A DNA stretch of 64,000 nucleotides from an uncultured Lachnospiraceae bacterium (GTDB lineage Bacteria > Bacillota > Clostridia > Lachnospirales > Lachnospiraceae): the NCBI GenBank assembly GCA_946558465.1, contig CAMNTM010000004.1, positions 62,001 to 126,000 on the forward strand, given 5' to 3'. A program made the position numbers and the translations under genes. Below, piece after piece: positions 1 through 7,808 of this stretch (positions within the stretch are counted from its first letter, which is position 1; each line of letters opens with the position of its first letter). The notes beneath the pieces were generated by a model. The model was given only the letters and a program-made list of their open reading frames with translations, had not been told where the DNA came from and searched no databases.

Positions 1-205
1 AGTTCTCTTTTCTTCCATATGCCTTCCAGATTTTTTCTAAGGCTCTTTCCACCTCTATATCGGAGCGTCCAAGCGTCTCTTTGTAGGTCTCGTCAGAAAG
101 CTCTATTCCATACTGTCTGAAAAACGCTTTTTCCCATTTCATATAGACAATCTCACTATCTATAAGAACTCCATCCATATCAAAAATAACTGCCTTAATT
201 TCCAT
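1..205 (-). CDS. HAD-family phosphatase, beta-phosphoglucomutase-like (N-terminal part)
   Basis: The first 68 codons of a gene that runs off the left edge. The N-terminus reads MEIKAVIFDMDGVLIDSE, the DxDGxLxDSE motif I of the HAD beta-phosphoglucomutase/phosphatase subfamily; the first Asp is the catalytic nucleophile. The helical cap domain begins right after. The start codon lies 36 nt behind the SIS-domain gene ending at 242, so it is probably the last or a late gene of the PTS/deglycase operon, perhaps dephosphorylating or isomerising a sugar phosphate released there. The substrate cannot be told from this fragment. Confidence 0.85.
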   Translation of the reverse strand, partial: MEIKAVIFDMDGVLIDSEIVYMKWEKAFFRQYGIELSDETYKETLGRSDIEVERALEKIWKAYGRKEN

Positions 206-241
206 TTTTCCAACTCCCTGAAATTTCTCTCTAACGCCTTA

Positions 242-1243
242 TCAATACTCAAATTTTCTGTAGTACCTGCGGAAGCTTAAATCATGCCCCGTCCTGACAG
301 ACAGATACCTTGCCAGCAGATATGTAACCTCTGAAAGCACCGCCGGAGCCAGCAGAATCTGAAATTCCTCTCCGATACCCTCAATCTTATACTCTTTCAG
401 GTCGAAAGTATAAAATTTTCCGGCATACTTTTCGGCAAATTTCTCTACCCGCTCATCTAAAGGACGATATTCATCAATTCCCTTTACCAAAAACATCAAG
501 AGTGTTTCATCTAAAAGCTCAAAGGGACCGTGAAAAAATTCTCCGCTTGTCACCGCTGTTGTTCTTTTCCACTGCATTTCCTCCAGTACACAGCTTGTGA
601 ATACATGAATTTCCCCCCACAGTGTCCCGCATCCGGCCCACAGGCTGAAATCATGCCGGTCAAGCTCTCCCGCCATCTCAGAAAGCTCTTCTCCATGCAT
701 CTTCATGCATTCAGCCAGGCCTCTATGAAAGCCTGCCATCTCTTCAATCCATTTTGGATAGAGAGGAAACTCTCCTCTGAGAAATAAAAGCCTCAGCAAA
801 AAGGTATAAGCCATAAAGTACACATCCTCCTGAGGCATCAGAACATGACTGTCTGACAGCCGGGCTATATCCGAATTCTCCTTCTCCGTGAAAGAAACAA
901 TGTAACAGCCTTTCTTTTTCCCGATATCCAGCGCACCCTTTGTTTCCTTTGTATCTCCCGTGACAGACGCTGTAAGAATCAACGTCTTTTCCTTCAGATA
1001 AGGCTTATACTCCTTTACGCAGAACTCTGCAGCTTCCTCCACATAGAGAGGAAGCGCAGTTTCCTTCTGAAGAATCTGAGACATGCATAGAAATTCTCCC
1101 CATGTGCCTCCGATACCGATCATGACAATATTTTCTATCCCTCTTTGAAAGGCAGCATCTGCAGCCGCTTCCAGTTTCTTTCGCTGTCCGTACACAGCTG
1201 TGCCTCCCTCAAGGTATTCTCTAAAATCAAATACATCCTTCAT
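242..1243 (-). CDS. SIS-domain sugar-phosphate deglycase/isomerase-like protein
   Basis: A 333-residue cytoplasmic protein with two SIS (sugar isomerase) domains. The first has the phosphosugar-binding stretch IVMIGIGGTWGEFLC near residue 40 and the loop TASVTGDTKET near residue 92. Its size and relation to FrlB/GfrE/GfrF-type enzymes suggest it cleaves a 6-phosphorylated Amadori product (fructosamine or glucosamine-type lysine adduct) into glucose 6-phosphate and an amine. It lies 29 nt behind PTS subunit EIID and just before the HAD gene, so it is co-transcribed with the importer. A second, different SIS protein starts the same operon (3233-4351), as in the two-deglycase gfr operon of Salmonella. 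Substrate assignment is inference; an AgaS-like amino-sugar isomerase is the main alternative. Confidence 0.75.
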   Translation of the reverse strand: MKDVFDFREYLEGGTAVYGQRKKLEAAADAAFQRGIENIVMIGIGGTWGEFLCMSQILQKETALPLYVEEAAEFCVKEYKPYLKEKTLILTASVTGDTKETKGALDIGKKKGCYIVSFTEKENSDIARLSDSHVLMPQEDVYFMAYTFLLRLLFLRGEFPLYPKWIEEMAGFHRGLAECMKMHGEELSEMAGELDRHDFSLWAGCGTLWGEIHVFTSCVLEEMQWKRTTAVTSGEFFHGPFELLDETLLMFLVKGIDEYRPLDERVEKFAEKYAGKFYTFDLKEYKIEGIGEEFQILLAPAVLSEVTYLLARYLSVRTGHDLSFRRYYRKFEY

Positions 1244-1272
1244 ATTCTCCCGTCTTCCTCTCTATGCAAAAC

Positions 1273-2112
1273 TTAAACTGTCAAAATCCCGAAATATGCG
1301 CCGGCAATTGAAACGGCAAACAGAATCAATAACACATACATCGGCTTAAGCTTCTTCTTCAAAAGATAATAAGTAAAGCCAAAGATACCAAGCGGTATCA
1401 ATCCCGGAATAATGCTGTCCAAAAGCTCAACCAGCGTAGTAGCCTCATCTCCTTGTCCAAATGCTATCGGTATCTCCGCATAGATCATCTCTCCGACCAT
1501 CGCCCCCGCAACCATCAGTCCGATGATCGAAACAGCAAATGTAACAATCTTCATAAGACCGCTTTTTTCTACCTTGTCCAGAAAATTAATTCCAAAATCA
1601 TATCCAATAAAGGTCAGAATATACCGAAGAACAAAATGAGGGACATTATAAATCAACAGAAATAAAATTGGTCCCAGAATATTTCCCTGCAGAGCAAGCG
1701 ATGTGCCGATTCCTGTCGCAAATATTTTAAGCGCACCCCAATAGATGGAATCTCCGATTCCGGCAAGCGGCCCCATAAGAGCAGTTTTTACATTCGTAAT
1801 TGTATCTGTATCAAAGGTTTCCTTTTCCTGCGCTCTCTTTTCCTCCATCGCCACACTGATTCCAAGCGGCAGTGTTACGACGTGCGGCGTCGTATTATAG
1901 AACTCCAGATGCCGTACCATACTTTCTCTGAACTCCTTCTCGTCATCCTTGTAGATTTTTCTAAGAGCCGGAATCATGGCATAGCAGTAGCCCACATTCA
2001 GCATACGTTCCGCATTGTAGCTGTTCTCATTTGGAATAGATCTGTAAAATACCCGTTTTAAATCTTTTTTCTCGATTGTTCCGTTATACTCCTGGTTTTT
2101 CTTAAAAATCAT
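1273..2112 (-). CDS. PTS system, mannose/fructose/sorbose family, EIID subunit
   Basis: A 279-residue membrane subunit of a mannose-family phosphotransferase importer. The start at 2112 (MIFKKNQEYNG) is chosen because it overlaps the stop codon of the EIIC remnant (TAA at 2102-2104), as is usual for coupled EIIC/EIID genes, and an in-frame extension upstream encodes only a basic non-homologous stretch. Typical EIID features are the FYRSIPNENSYNAERM and GYCYAMIPAL stretches near the N-terminus, the MGPLAGIGDSIYW motif in the middle and C-terminal membrane helices. EIID normally forms the membrane channel with EIIC. Since EIIC in this operon is reduced to a C-terminal stub, this EIID may be inactive or need an EIIC encoded elsewhere. 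Confidence 0.93.
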   Translation of the reverse strand: MIFKKNQEYNGTIEKKDLKRVFYRSIPNENSYNAERMLNVGYCYAMIPALRKIYKDDEKEFRESMVRHLEFYNTTPHVVTLPLGISVAMEEKRAQEKETFDTDTITNVKTALMGPLAGIGDSIYWGALKIFATGIGTSLALQGNILGPILFLLIYNVPHFVLRYILTFIGYDFGINFLDKVEKSGLMKIVTFAVSIIGLMVAGAMVGEMIYAEIPIAFGQGDEATTLVELLDSIIPGLIPLGIFGFTYYLLKKKLKPMYVLLILFAVSIAGAYFGILTV

Positions 2113-2296
2113 CAAATCCACCTCCGTCTTCTTCCTCTGATGCACTGGGCGCCGGCGCCGCCTGCTTTGCATTAAGTATATAGATTGCTGCAATAATTGC
2201 TGCAAATACTGCAACTCCTGTCGTTGTCAATCCGAAATATTGAATCATAAAATATCCCAGGAAAAAGAACGGCGCTACATTTTTCTTCTCCTCCTT
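2102..2296 (-). pseudogene. Truncated PTS EIIC gene, only the C-terminal ~65 codons remain
   Basis: Between EIIB and EIID, where a complete EIIC gene of about 260 codons is expected, only a short open frame remains. It reads KEEKKNVAPFFFLGYFMIQ, then an alanine/isoleucine-rich membrane helix, then an acidic tail EEEDGGGFDDF and a stop at 2102-2104 that overlaps the EIID start. This is the C-terminus of a mannose-family EIIC. No in-frame start with a proper ribosome binding site exists: the ATG after the AAAGGAGG site is followed at once by TAG. The AGGAGG-like bases are shared by the EIIB 3' end and the EIIC remnant, which fits an internal deletion between short direct repeats. What is seen is the missing N-terminal three quarters; the deletion mechanism is inferred. 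Confidence 0.85.
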
Positions 2297-2772
2297 TAGA
2301 ATTTCTTGAGTGCGTTTCTTAAGCTTACTGCTTTCTGAGAGGGAAGTCCCTGGATTTCGATTTTGACTCCAGTATCCATTGTCTCAGTCAGAAGCTTTTT
2401 TTCCTCCTCATTTATAAACACGTTTGTTGAAACCGCCTTTCTTCCCTCTGAGGCACGTGTCTCTCCAAGATTGATATAGTCTATCCCTAATTCTCCCGCC
2501 AGCCTGCACGAATCTGCAATATTTCCACAGACAATAAACAGCTTATATTTATCTGTCACACCGCTTTTTATTGCCTCAATACTGTCCTCAATCGTCTTTG
2601 CCACAACCTTAACCCCCTGCGGCTTTGCCAGCTTTACAGATGTCATCATAAGAGGATCCTTAAGAAGTGCATCATTTGCCAGCAGAATACAGTCGATTCC
2701 CAGATATGAGCTCCAGGATACCGCCACCTGGCCATGCAGCAGTCTGTGATCCACTCTTAATAATTTTATCAT
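2296..2772 (-). CDS. PTS system, mannose/fructose/sorbose family, EIIB subunit
   Basis: A 158-residue cytoplasmic phosphocarrier. The start at 2772 (MIKLLRVDHRLLHGQVAVSW) follows an AAAGGAGG site with good spacing; an upstream in-frame ATG is less likely. The RVDHRLLHGQV stretch holds the phosphorylated histidine (His13). The rest matches the family, for example LLANDALLKDPLMM and the GLPSQKAVSL segment near the end. It receives phosphate from EIIA, encoded immediately upstream with a 16-nt gap, and passes it to the sugar during transport. The downstream EIIC gene is broken, which puts the function of this subunit in doubt. Confidence 0.94.
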   Translation of the reverse strand: MIKLLRVDHRLLHGQVAVSWSSYLGIDCILLANDALLKDPLMMTSVKLAKPQGVKVVAKTIEDSIEAIKSGVTDKYKLFIVCGNIADSCRLAGELGIDYINLGETRASEGRKAVSTNVFINEEEKKLLTETMDTGVKIEIQGLPSQKAVSLRNALKKF

Positions 2773-2788
2773 GCTCTTTATTCCTCCT

Positions 2789-3217
2789 TTAAAAATCATC
2801 CAGGGAGGTCTCGCCGGAAACCTCCGAAAGGGCCTGATTACAAAATTTCATATTCTCTCTTGCACTCTGTATACATTCCGCAATGATGCTTCCTGTATCG
2901 GCCGTATCCTCTGCACGGATCAGAAGCTCTACTACAAGAGCCAGATTCATCCCGCTGACCAGATACACATCTCTTTTATCCATCAGACTGAGGAGCTCAT
3001 TATTTACACTTCCCCCGAAAATATCTGTCAGAATAACCGTTTCTGTGCCCTCACGGAAGCTTTCCATCTGTCTTAGAACCTCCTGCTTAACACAGGTGTT
3101 TCCTTCCACATATGCACAGATATAGGAAATATCCTTTCGAGCTCCCAGAATCATTTCCACCGAGCTTGCCATCCCTTTTGCCAGATAGCCGTGGCTCATT
3201 AATATAAAATGTCTCAT
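2789..3217 (-). CDS. PTS system, mannose family, EIIA subunit
   Basis: A 142-residue cytoplasmic domain of the mannose-family EIIA fold. The N-terminus FILMSHGYLAKGM contains the phosphoacceptor histidine (His9), and VILTDIFGGSVNNE is the conserved second loop. It takes phosphate from HPr and hands it to EIIB. The gene sits 15 nt after the SIS-domain gene 3233-4351 and 16 nt before EIIB, so it is the second gene of the operon. The C-terminus ends in GETSLDDF, within which the EIIB ribosome binding site lies. Confidence 0.93.
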   Translation of the reverse strand: MRHFILMSHGYLAKGMASSVEMILGARKDISYICAYVEGNTCVKQEVLRQMESFREGTETVILTDIFGGSVNNELLSLMDKRDVYLVSGMNLALVVELLIRAEDTADTGSIIAECIQSARENMKFCNQALSEVSGETSLDDF

Positions 3218-3232
3218 CCTTCCTCCTTCATA

Positions 3233-4351
3233 CTATGTAACCAAACCTGCCTGGTACATTTTTTCATAAGTCTCTGTCTTAGAGTGGACCAGCGCGTCAA
3301 ACTGGTCATATTCCTTTCCATTATCATCCCATCTGTCTGTCTCCTCGGTAATCTTATAGGACAGATACTGAAAATATACGACATTGAACAATGGAGAAAT
3401 CAAATCAAACCACTCCATATCCTCCTTTTTTATTCCAAGCTCCCGGCTGATGAATGTACCGGACAGCCCGTAGACATTGGGTGTTAAGCATCTGCTCGCC
3501 TCCCGTATCTGGCAGATTCTCTCCTTAACCTCTGTAAAGCTGTCAAGAAAGAAAAGCGTATAGTCCTTTTTCACCTGAATATTCGGCCCATGTATGTATT
3601 CCTCTGTCTCATAAGCGCCGCACATACAGTGGACAGTCTCGCTGATCTTTAGCGCTCCCTCCAGAGCTGTCCCCATATTTGCACCGCTTCCCATAATATA
3701 GACCTTTTCCATCCGGTTCAAAAGCTCTTTGTTTTCTTCGTAAAACCGTTTCACCTCCCTGTAGACAATTTGGTGTGCCTGCGCTGCTTTTCTGAATAAA
3801 GCCTCCAGTCTTTTATACTCTGCTTCGTTCAGTTTTTTCTGAGCGGCCGCTGCCTCTAACGCAAACAGCATCAGAAATTCCATCAAAATAACAGCGCCCT
3901 TTGTCGTGTAGCCGACAGTCTCCAGTCCCATGCCGTAATCAATAAGCAGACTGCATGTTTCCTTTATGTCGCTGTCCGAATCCCCGGTCAGCGCAATCAC
4001 CGCCCTTCCCAGCTCTTTTACCCTCCGGGCTGCCTGAATTGCATTGGTGCTATGGCCGCTCTGAGATATTACCAGCGGCAGTGTATCTGCCGGCAGGGCA
4101 TCCACATAATGACAGAAATAAAATGGAGTCAGAACGCGGATTTGAATTCCCAGGAGCTTTTCCATAAACGGAACTGCACAGCAGGCACTATTATTCGACG
4201 AACCTGATGCAATAATAAAAATATTCTGATATCCTCCTTTCACAAATTCATTCACAATTTTCTCCAGAAGCTTTTTTCGGTTTTCAAGATTTTTCAAAAA
4301 GACCTCCGGTGTCTCCTGAATGTAAAAATCCATTGTCACTTGTTCTTTCAT
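3233..4351 (-). CDS. SIS-domain phosphosugar deglycase (GlmS/FrlB-like), first gene of PTS operon
   Basis: A 372-residue protein with two SIS domains like the isomerase half of glucosamine-6-phosphate synthase, but with no glutaminase domain. Phosphosugar-binding segments are FIIASGSSNNSACC near residue 46 and VISQSGHSTNAIQ near residue 93; the second domain has YIMGSGANMGTALEGALK and EEYIHGPN. That combination is typical of fructoselysine/glucoselysine-6-phosphate deglycases (FrlB, GfrE, GfrF). It leads the operon, followed by EIIA, EIIB, broken EIIC, EIID, a second SIS protein and a HAD enzyme. The order suggests uptake with phosphorylation of a glycated amine and its cleavage. Function is inferred from family and context. 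The start follows an AAAGGAG site. Confidence 0.8.
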   Translation of the reverse strand: MKEQVTMDFYIQETPEVFLKNLENRKKLLEKIVNEFVKGGYQNIFIIASGSSNNSACCAVPFMEKLLGIQIRVLTPFYFCHYVDALPADTLPLVISQSGHSTNAIQAARRVKELGRAVIALTGDSDSDIKETCSLLIDYGMGLETVGYTTKGAVILMEFLMLFALEAAAAQKKLNEAEYKRLEALFRKAAQAHQIVYREVKRFYEENKELLNRMEKVYIMGSGANMGTALEGALKISETVHCMCGAYETEEYIHGPNIQVKKDYTLFFLDSFTEVKERICQIREASRCLTPNVYGLSGTFISRELGIKKEDMEWFDLISPLFNVVYFQYLSYKITEETDRWDDNGKEYDQFDALVHSKTETYEKMYQAGLVT

Positions 4352-4358
4352 ACTTGCT

Positions 4359-4457
4359 CCTTTGGTGGTTTATTTATAATACCAATTTTAAATTATAATA
4401 CACCAAAACAATCCACTTGTCAATTATTATTGTACAAACAATTTTTGCCACCAAAGG
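4359..4457 (-). promoter_or_regulatory. Promoter and possible operators of the PTS/deglycase operon
   Basis: On the minus strand a near-consensus sigma-A promoter, TTGACA-N17-TATTAT, occupies 4395-4423, about 45 nt before the first gene's start. A perfect 8-bp palindrome TTGTACAA (4430-4437) lies 6 bp upstream of the -35 box and could be a GntR/HutC-type operator. A perfect 10-bp inverted repeat, CCTTTGGTGG at 4359-4368 and CCACCAAAGG at 4448-4457, brackets the whole promoter. Two GntR-type regulators are encoded directly upstream, so control by one of them is likely. Confidence 0.7.
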
Positions 4458-4470
4458 CAATAGCCGTAAC

Positions 4471-4510
4471 AAAAAAGCTCTCAGGTATTATTTCCTGAAA
4501 GCTTTTTTTA
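4471..4510 (-). terminator. Rho-independent terminator behind the GntR regulator genes
   Basis: An A-rich arm, a stem around AGCTCTCAGG pairing with CCTGAAAGCT (one internal mismatch), a short AT loop and a T-run of seven. It separates the regulator gene ending at 4528 from the PTS operon promoter. Confidence 0.8.
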
Positions 4511-4527
4511 CAGCCGTTCAAATACAT

Positions 4528-5298
4528 TTACATACTGTTGTTAATTTTTCTATATTTTACATACTGACTGACTACAATAACATCCGGATTCAGAAGCTCC
4601 TCGGTATATTCCACAATATTTTTTTCCGAATCCATCGAGCTGTTGCTGTAAGAATATACGACCTTTCCTTCCGGTATTCCAAGAAGCTTTGCTTCCTTCT
4701 CTCCGCAGCTTTGAAGATTCAAATTTACATTAAACTTAACGGGAAGATGACCCTTTGACTCCATATACCGATATAAAGACAATTTGGAAAAGTCAAATTG
4801 TTCTATATCGGGAAACATAGCAAAGGGTACGTATACATATTGAACCATCACCGGATTATCCTTCTCATACCGCACTCTTCCCAATGCATAGATCTTATCC
4901 CCGCTTCCGATTTTAAGCTTTTCTGCTATATACCTGTCATTTTCGATAATCTGGGAAAAAAGCACCTTATTTCCTGCCTCGCTGCCCAAAAACTCCATCA
5001 GAGAGGTAAAGCCAAGCTCTCTGATATTTTCCTCCTCGCTCATATCCAGCTTTTTACTGTTTAATTCATTTACAAAGGTCCCTTTTCCTTGCTGCCGGTA
5101 CAGAAGTCCTTTCTCCACAAGGCCTTCTATGGCTTTTTTTACAGTAATGCGGCTCACTCCGTATGTCTGCGCCAGCTTACGCTCGCTCGGAATCCTCATT
5201 CCGGCAAAATATTCTCCGCTCTCTATCTTCTTTAAAATAATGTCCTGTATCTGTATATACAGATGCATCCTGTAATCAACCGGGTTATTCCCATTCAT
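4528..5298 (-). CDS. GntR-family transcriptional regulator (HutC/UTRA type)
   Basis: A 256-residue repressor-type protein. Residues ~15-80 form the GntR winged helix-turn-helix (IPSERKLAQTYGVSRITVKK, then GLLYRQQGKGTFV), and the rest is a UTRA ligand-binding domain containing LGRVRYEKDNPVMVQYVYVP. HutC/UTRA regulators usually sense a sugar phosphate or amine and bind short inverted repeats. It overlaps the upstream GntR gene by 14 nt (shared 5285-5298), so the two are translated together, and it ends just before the PTS operon. It is the likely regulator of that operon. An alternative start at the internal Met11 is possible. Confidence 0.9.
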   Translation of the reverse strand: MNGNNPVDYRMHLYIQIQDIILKKIESGEYFAGMRIPSERKLAQTYGVSRITVKKAIEGLVEKGLLYRQQGKGTFVNELNSKKLDMSEEENIRELGFTSLMEFLGSEAGNKVLFSQIIENDRYIAEKLKIGSGDKIYALGRVRYEKDNPVMVQYVYVPFAMFPDIEQFDFSKLSLYRYMESKGHLPVKFNVNLNLQSCGEKEAKLLGIPEGKVVYSYSNSSMDSEKNIVEYTEELLNPDVIVVSQYVKYRKINNSM

Positions 5299-6022
5299 AA
5301 AGCATAATCTCCATTTTCTCTATCGGGGCAGTTATATACGCATAAGCAGCAAAACGATTCTCTTTATCTACGAGAGACAATTCTTCCTTGACTAGTGGTG
5401 CTGACAGCGGTATATCAAAAATGTTTTTTTCCGTTTCATTTGCATAAATAATATTTGTCGTAAAAAGACTTTTCTGTATTTCAATATTTCGATCATCAAA
5501 AACGGAAAAAACAGATTCTCCGGACAACATCTCTCCCATCATATCGGGAAACATCTCTTCTTGAACATAAAATCCCTCCAGCCCGATAACAATTCCTTCC
5601 TTCTCATAGATTCTGCGTATTTCATGAAGCTTTGTTCCAAGAGGAAGCCGGAACTTCTCACTCAGCCGCTTATTTGTCTCCAGAAGACTATAGGAAAAAA
5701 GCTTAGCCTTTAAGTGCTCCTCCTTTGACAGGCACAGCCGCCAGCCGATGGAATCTTCACTCACTCGAAGCTGGCACCGGGGCGGCATAATATAATAACC
5801 GCTCCTGTCCCTTGCCATAATGATTTTTTCATTCACCAGATGAGAAAGTGCCAGGCGTATTGTTCTTCTCTGTACACCGAAACGCTCTGCCAGCTCCCGC
5901 TCTGGAGGGAGCGCCATGCCGGGCTTATAGTCCATATGGAGTATACTATATTTTAACTCATGTGCAATTTTTCTATCTAACGTATATGTTCCCATATCTC
6001 GGAATCTCCTTACTGCCTGCAT
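5285..6022 (-). CDS. GntR-family transcriptional regulator (UTRA type), paralogue
   Basis: A 245-residue GntR/UTRA regulator. The N-terminal winged helix contains ALPPERELAERFGVQRRTIR and a wing around MARDRSGYYIMPP; the C-terminal part has the UTRA-like segments LPLGTKLHEIRRIYEKEG and VIGLEGFYVQEEMFPDM. It is the promoter-proximal member of a two-regulator unit, overlapping the next GntR gene by 14 nt. Having two GntR regulators side by side suggests that two related inducers, or two promoters, are read separately. Confidence 0.88.
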   Translation of the reverse strand: MQAVRRFRDMGTYTLDRKIAHELKYSILHMDYKPGMALPPERELAERFGVQRRTIRLALSHLVNEKIIMARDRSGYYIMPPRCQLRVSEDSIGWRLCLSKEEHLKAKLFSYSLLETNKRLSEKFRLPLGTKLHEIRRIYEKEGIVIGLEGFYVQEEMFPDMMGEMLSGESVFSVFDDRNIEIQKSLFTTNIIYANETEKNIFDIPLSAPLVKEELSLVDKENRFAAYAYITAPIEKMEIMLYEWE

Positions 6023-6157
6023 CTTAAAGCCAGACTGCCTCTATCTCCTCTTTCAGCGCACTGATCTCCATGTACCTTAAGAAGCTCTTTCATAACCTTC
6101 CAGGACTGTTCAAAGCAAATCCTGCACACCAAGAGAATCTTTAAGCTATGTAGTTCC

Positions 6158-6186
6158 ATTATACAACCGAAAACTTTATCTGTCAT
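6158..6186 (-). promoter_or_regulatory. Probable promoter of the two-GntR operon
   Basis: On the minus strand ATGACA-N17-TATAAT, one mismatch in the -35 box and a consensus -10. The implied leader of roughly 130 nt reaches the regulator start at 6022. Confidence 0.6.
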
Positions 6187-6357
6187 TTCTTTTTCATGCA
6201 AATGCTTACTTATTTCGTAAAGTATATAGTAAATTCAGACAGGAAGCGATCCTGCGGCATTCAAAAACAGCTGCTCCTTCTGACACTGATTAAAGTACAG
6301 TCAAGAACAGCTGTTTATAATAATTGCAATTTTATTTTATCGAACCAGACAACCTTA

Positions 6358-7788
6358 TTATACCGGATAGCTTCCGTTCTCCGTATCGGCAACAAAGGAA
6401 TCCACCTTTGTCTGCTGAGCCTCACGGTATTTGAAGTAATCAGTTGCTACCTGCGGGAACAGCGCATAGGACAATACATCCTCATCCTGCTGGCTCCAGC
6501 GCTCGCATTCCTTACGAAGAGTATCCAGCTCATCTGGAATCAAGTCTGCCGGACGACAGGTGATAATCTCTGCATCCGCATCCAGTACCTTTTTCTTTAC
6601 CTCCTCATTAAACGGCTTTACGGTTGCCCCGTATTTTCCGCTTAAGATGTCCTTGGTTTCTTTTGTGGCCATCTTATAACGCTCACCCATCAGCACATTA
6701 AATACTGCCTGTGTTCCGACAATCTGTGAAGACGGCGTTACAAGCGGCGGCTCGCCCAAATCCTTTCTTACCCTCGGTACCTCCTCCAATACCTCATAGT
6801 ACTTATCCTCTGCATTCTGCTCCTTTAACTGAGAAGTCAGATTTGACAGCATACCGCCGGGTACCTGATAAAGCAGGGTTTTGATATTAACCCCCATATT
6901 CTTCGGATTCAAAAGACCGCTTTCCAGCGCATCGTCACGAATCGGGCGGAAGTAATCTGCAATCTCCGCCAGAAGATTCTGGTCAAAGCCTGTATCATAC
7001 GGTGTACCCTTAAAGGTCTCTACCATAACCTCCGTAGCCGGCTGAGAGGTTCCCAGCGCAAACGGAGACATTGCCGTATCAATGACATCCACACCTGCTT
7101 CTACCGCTTTTAAGTAGGTCATGGAAGCAACACCGGACGTATAATGTGTATGAAGCTGAATCGGAAGACTTACCGCATTTTTCAGCGCCTCAACAAGCTC
7201 TGTAGCCTTATACGGTACAAGAAGACCTGCCATATCCTTGATACAGATGGAATTTGCACCCATATCCTCAATCTTTTTCGCTACATCTACCCAATAATCC
7301 AGCGTATAAGCATCACCAAGTGTATAGGACAGCGCTACCTGAGCTTCACCCTTTTCCTTATTTGCCGCTGTGACAGCAGTCTGCAGGTTGCGCAGGTCAT
7401 TCAGACAATCAAAGATACGGATAATATCAATTCCGTTTGCCACGGATTTTTGTACAAAATACTCTACTACATCATCTGCATATGGACGATATCCGAGAAT
7501 ATTCTGTCCGCGGAAGAGCATCTGAAGCTTTGTGTTTTTGAAACCGTTACGGAATTTGCGAAGTCTGTCCCACGGGTCTTCCTTCAAAAATCTAAGAGAA
7601 GCATCAAATGTCGCACCGCCCCAGCATTCTACAGAATGATAGCCTACCTTATCCATCTTATCAACAATCGGAAGCATCTGCTCTGTTGTCATACGTGTGG
7701 CAATCAGGGACTGGTGCGCATCACGCAGAACGGTTTCGGTTATTTTAATTGGTTTTTTCTCCATTTCTACCATGATAATTTCCTCCAT
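6358..7788 (-). CDS. oadA: Oxaloacetate/pyruvate-type carboxyltransferase (OadA, 5S-like)
   Basis: A 476-residue biotin-dependent carboxyltransferase with a DRE-TIM barrel. It moves CO2 between oxaloacetate/pyruvate and biotin in the cytoplasm. TETVLRDAHQSLIATRM at the N-terminus, the metal-binding IQLHTHYTSGVASM segment and the lysine in SICIKDMAGLL (carbamylated in relatives) are all present. It lacks the C-terminal biotinyl domain found in many OadA proteins; here biotin is on the separate carrier at 8997-9368. It is the last gene of the five-gene minus-strand operon starting at 11599. It is as similar in form to the 5S subunit of methylmalonyl-CoA:pyruvate transcarboxylase and to pyruvate carboxylase subunit B. 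Translation may begin at Met6. Confidence 0.93.
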   Translation of the reverse strand: MEEIIMVEMEKKPIKITETVLRDAHQSLIATRMTTEQMLPIVDKMDKVGYHSVECWGGATFDASLRFLKEDPWDRLRKFRNGFKNTKLQMLFRGQNILGYRPYADDVVEYFVQKSVANGIDIIRIFDCLNDLRNLQTAVTAANKEKGEAQVALSYTLGDAYTLDYWVDVAKKIEDMGANSICIKDMAGLLVPYKATELVEALKNAVSLPIQLHTHYTSGVASMTYLKAVEAGVDVIDTAMSPFALGTSQPATEVMVETFKGTPYDTGFDQNLLAEIADYFRPIRDDALESGLLNPKNMGVNIKTLLYQVPGGMLSNLTSQLKEQNAEDKYYEVLEEVPRVRKDLGEPPLVTPSSQIVGTQAVFNVLMGERYKMATKETKDILSGKYGATVKPFNEEVKKKVLDADAEIITCRPADLIPDELDTLRKECERWSQQDEDVLSYALFPQVATDYFKYREAQQTKVDSFVADTENGSYPV

Positions 7789-7808
7789 TATTTATTTACA
7801 TAATGCTT

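Noticed and set aside
6010-6201. A 63-codon minus-strand frame with FEQSWKVMKELLKVHG, faintly like minimal nucleotidyltransferase partner proteins
   Set aside because: A good promoter for the GntR gene (6158-6186) lies within it, the C-terminal half matches nothing, and there is no convincing ribosome binding site.
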